A stretch of DNA of 64,000 nt from a virus, in IMG/VR virus record IMGVR_UViG_3300032288_003197, positions 1 through 64,000 of that record, one strand, 5' to 3'. The notes under the pieces were generated by a model. It did no database searches and was not told the origin of the DNA. It saw only the letters and a program-made list of their open reading frames with translations. Every line of letters begins with the position of its first letter. Position 1 is the stretch's first letter. Positions 63,924 to 64,000 of this stretch are shown here, piece by piece. The position numbers were made by a program, and so were the translations under genes.

Positions 63924-64000
63924 TTATTTCTTTTTGGGATCGGGTACTTTTTCAGCGTCTTCTAGTTTCTTGTGTGCTTTGACTTCTTTGCAATTTTGTT
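63924..64000 (-). CDS. 3' end of a gene running off the right edge
   Basis: 25 codons to TAA at 63924, ending KKLEDAEKVPDPKKK: a charged C-terminus. Too short to name. Confidence 0.5.
   Translation of the reverse strand, partial: QNCKEVKAHKKLEDAEKVPDPKKK

Overview
The window is a piece of a large tailed-phage genome of the T4-like (myovirus) type, probably from fresh water and with a betaproteobacterial host. The T4 kinship rests on a family B DNA polymerase (gp43), a gp45-type sliding clamp, a T4 RNase H-type exonuclease, a DsbA-type protein, T4-style late promoters (TATAAATA), free-standing HNH and GIY-YIG endonucleases, and N-terminal peptides that look like T4 prohead-protease and capsid-targeting sites. 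The host guess rests on two Bug/TctC-type solute receptors (a family expanded in Burkholderiales) and a tmRNA tag, ANDEQFALAA, close to beta-proteobacterial tags. Almost every gene is on the minus strand.

Layout. 1-6400: array of 21 tRNA genes with encoded CCA ends, broken up by HNH endonuclease genes, tiny genes, one plus-strand gene and a large structured RNA region (5192-5884) that surrounds a class II tRNA. 6400-8700: short sigma70-promoted units, an amidotransferase, a hydrolase, and a tmRNA that appears to be circularly permuted (two-piece). 8700-14500: a 2OG oxygenase, three solute-binding proteins (TctC, DctP-like without signal peptide, TctC), a PP-loop ATPase and two more tRNAs. 14500-20300: small early-type genes, including a tandem family of paralogous cassettes sharing an FGVEE tail. 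20300-37300: RNase H, deazaguanine genes (queE, queD, folE), a sugar-nucleotide and glycosyltransferase cluster, and a large surface lipoprotein. 37300-43600: DpdA-like transglycosylase, clamp, DNA polymerase, DsbA. 43700-56700: a block of probable capsid-internal proteins, including a 1368-residue nucleotidyltransferase/metallopeptidase/amidoligase fusion. 56700-64000: glycosyltransferase, methyltransferase-like protein, nucleotidyltransferase, virion-like proteins, ClpA and a J-protein.

How it works together. The phage seems to replace or supplement host translation (23 tRNAs, tmRNA), to make a 7-deazaguanine base and insert it in DNA (FolE-QueD-QueE-DpdA), to remodel surface glycans, to add periplasmic nutrient receptors to the infected cell, to redirect host proteolysis (ClpA with a ClpP-docking-like loop, J-protein), and to package enzymes into the head for injection. 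Early sigma70-type promoters (TTGACN-N17-TAYAMT) and T4-type late promoters can both be read from the sequence.

All assignments are from reading motifs; no database or folding search was run.
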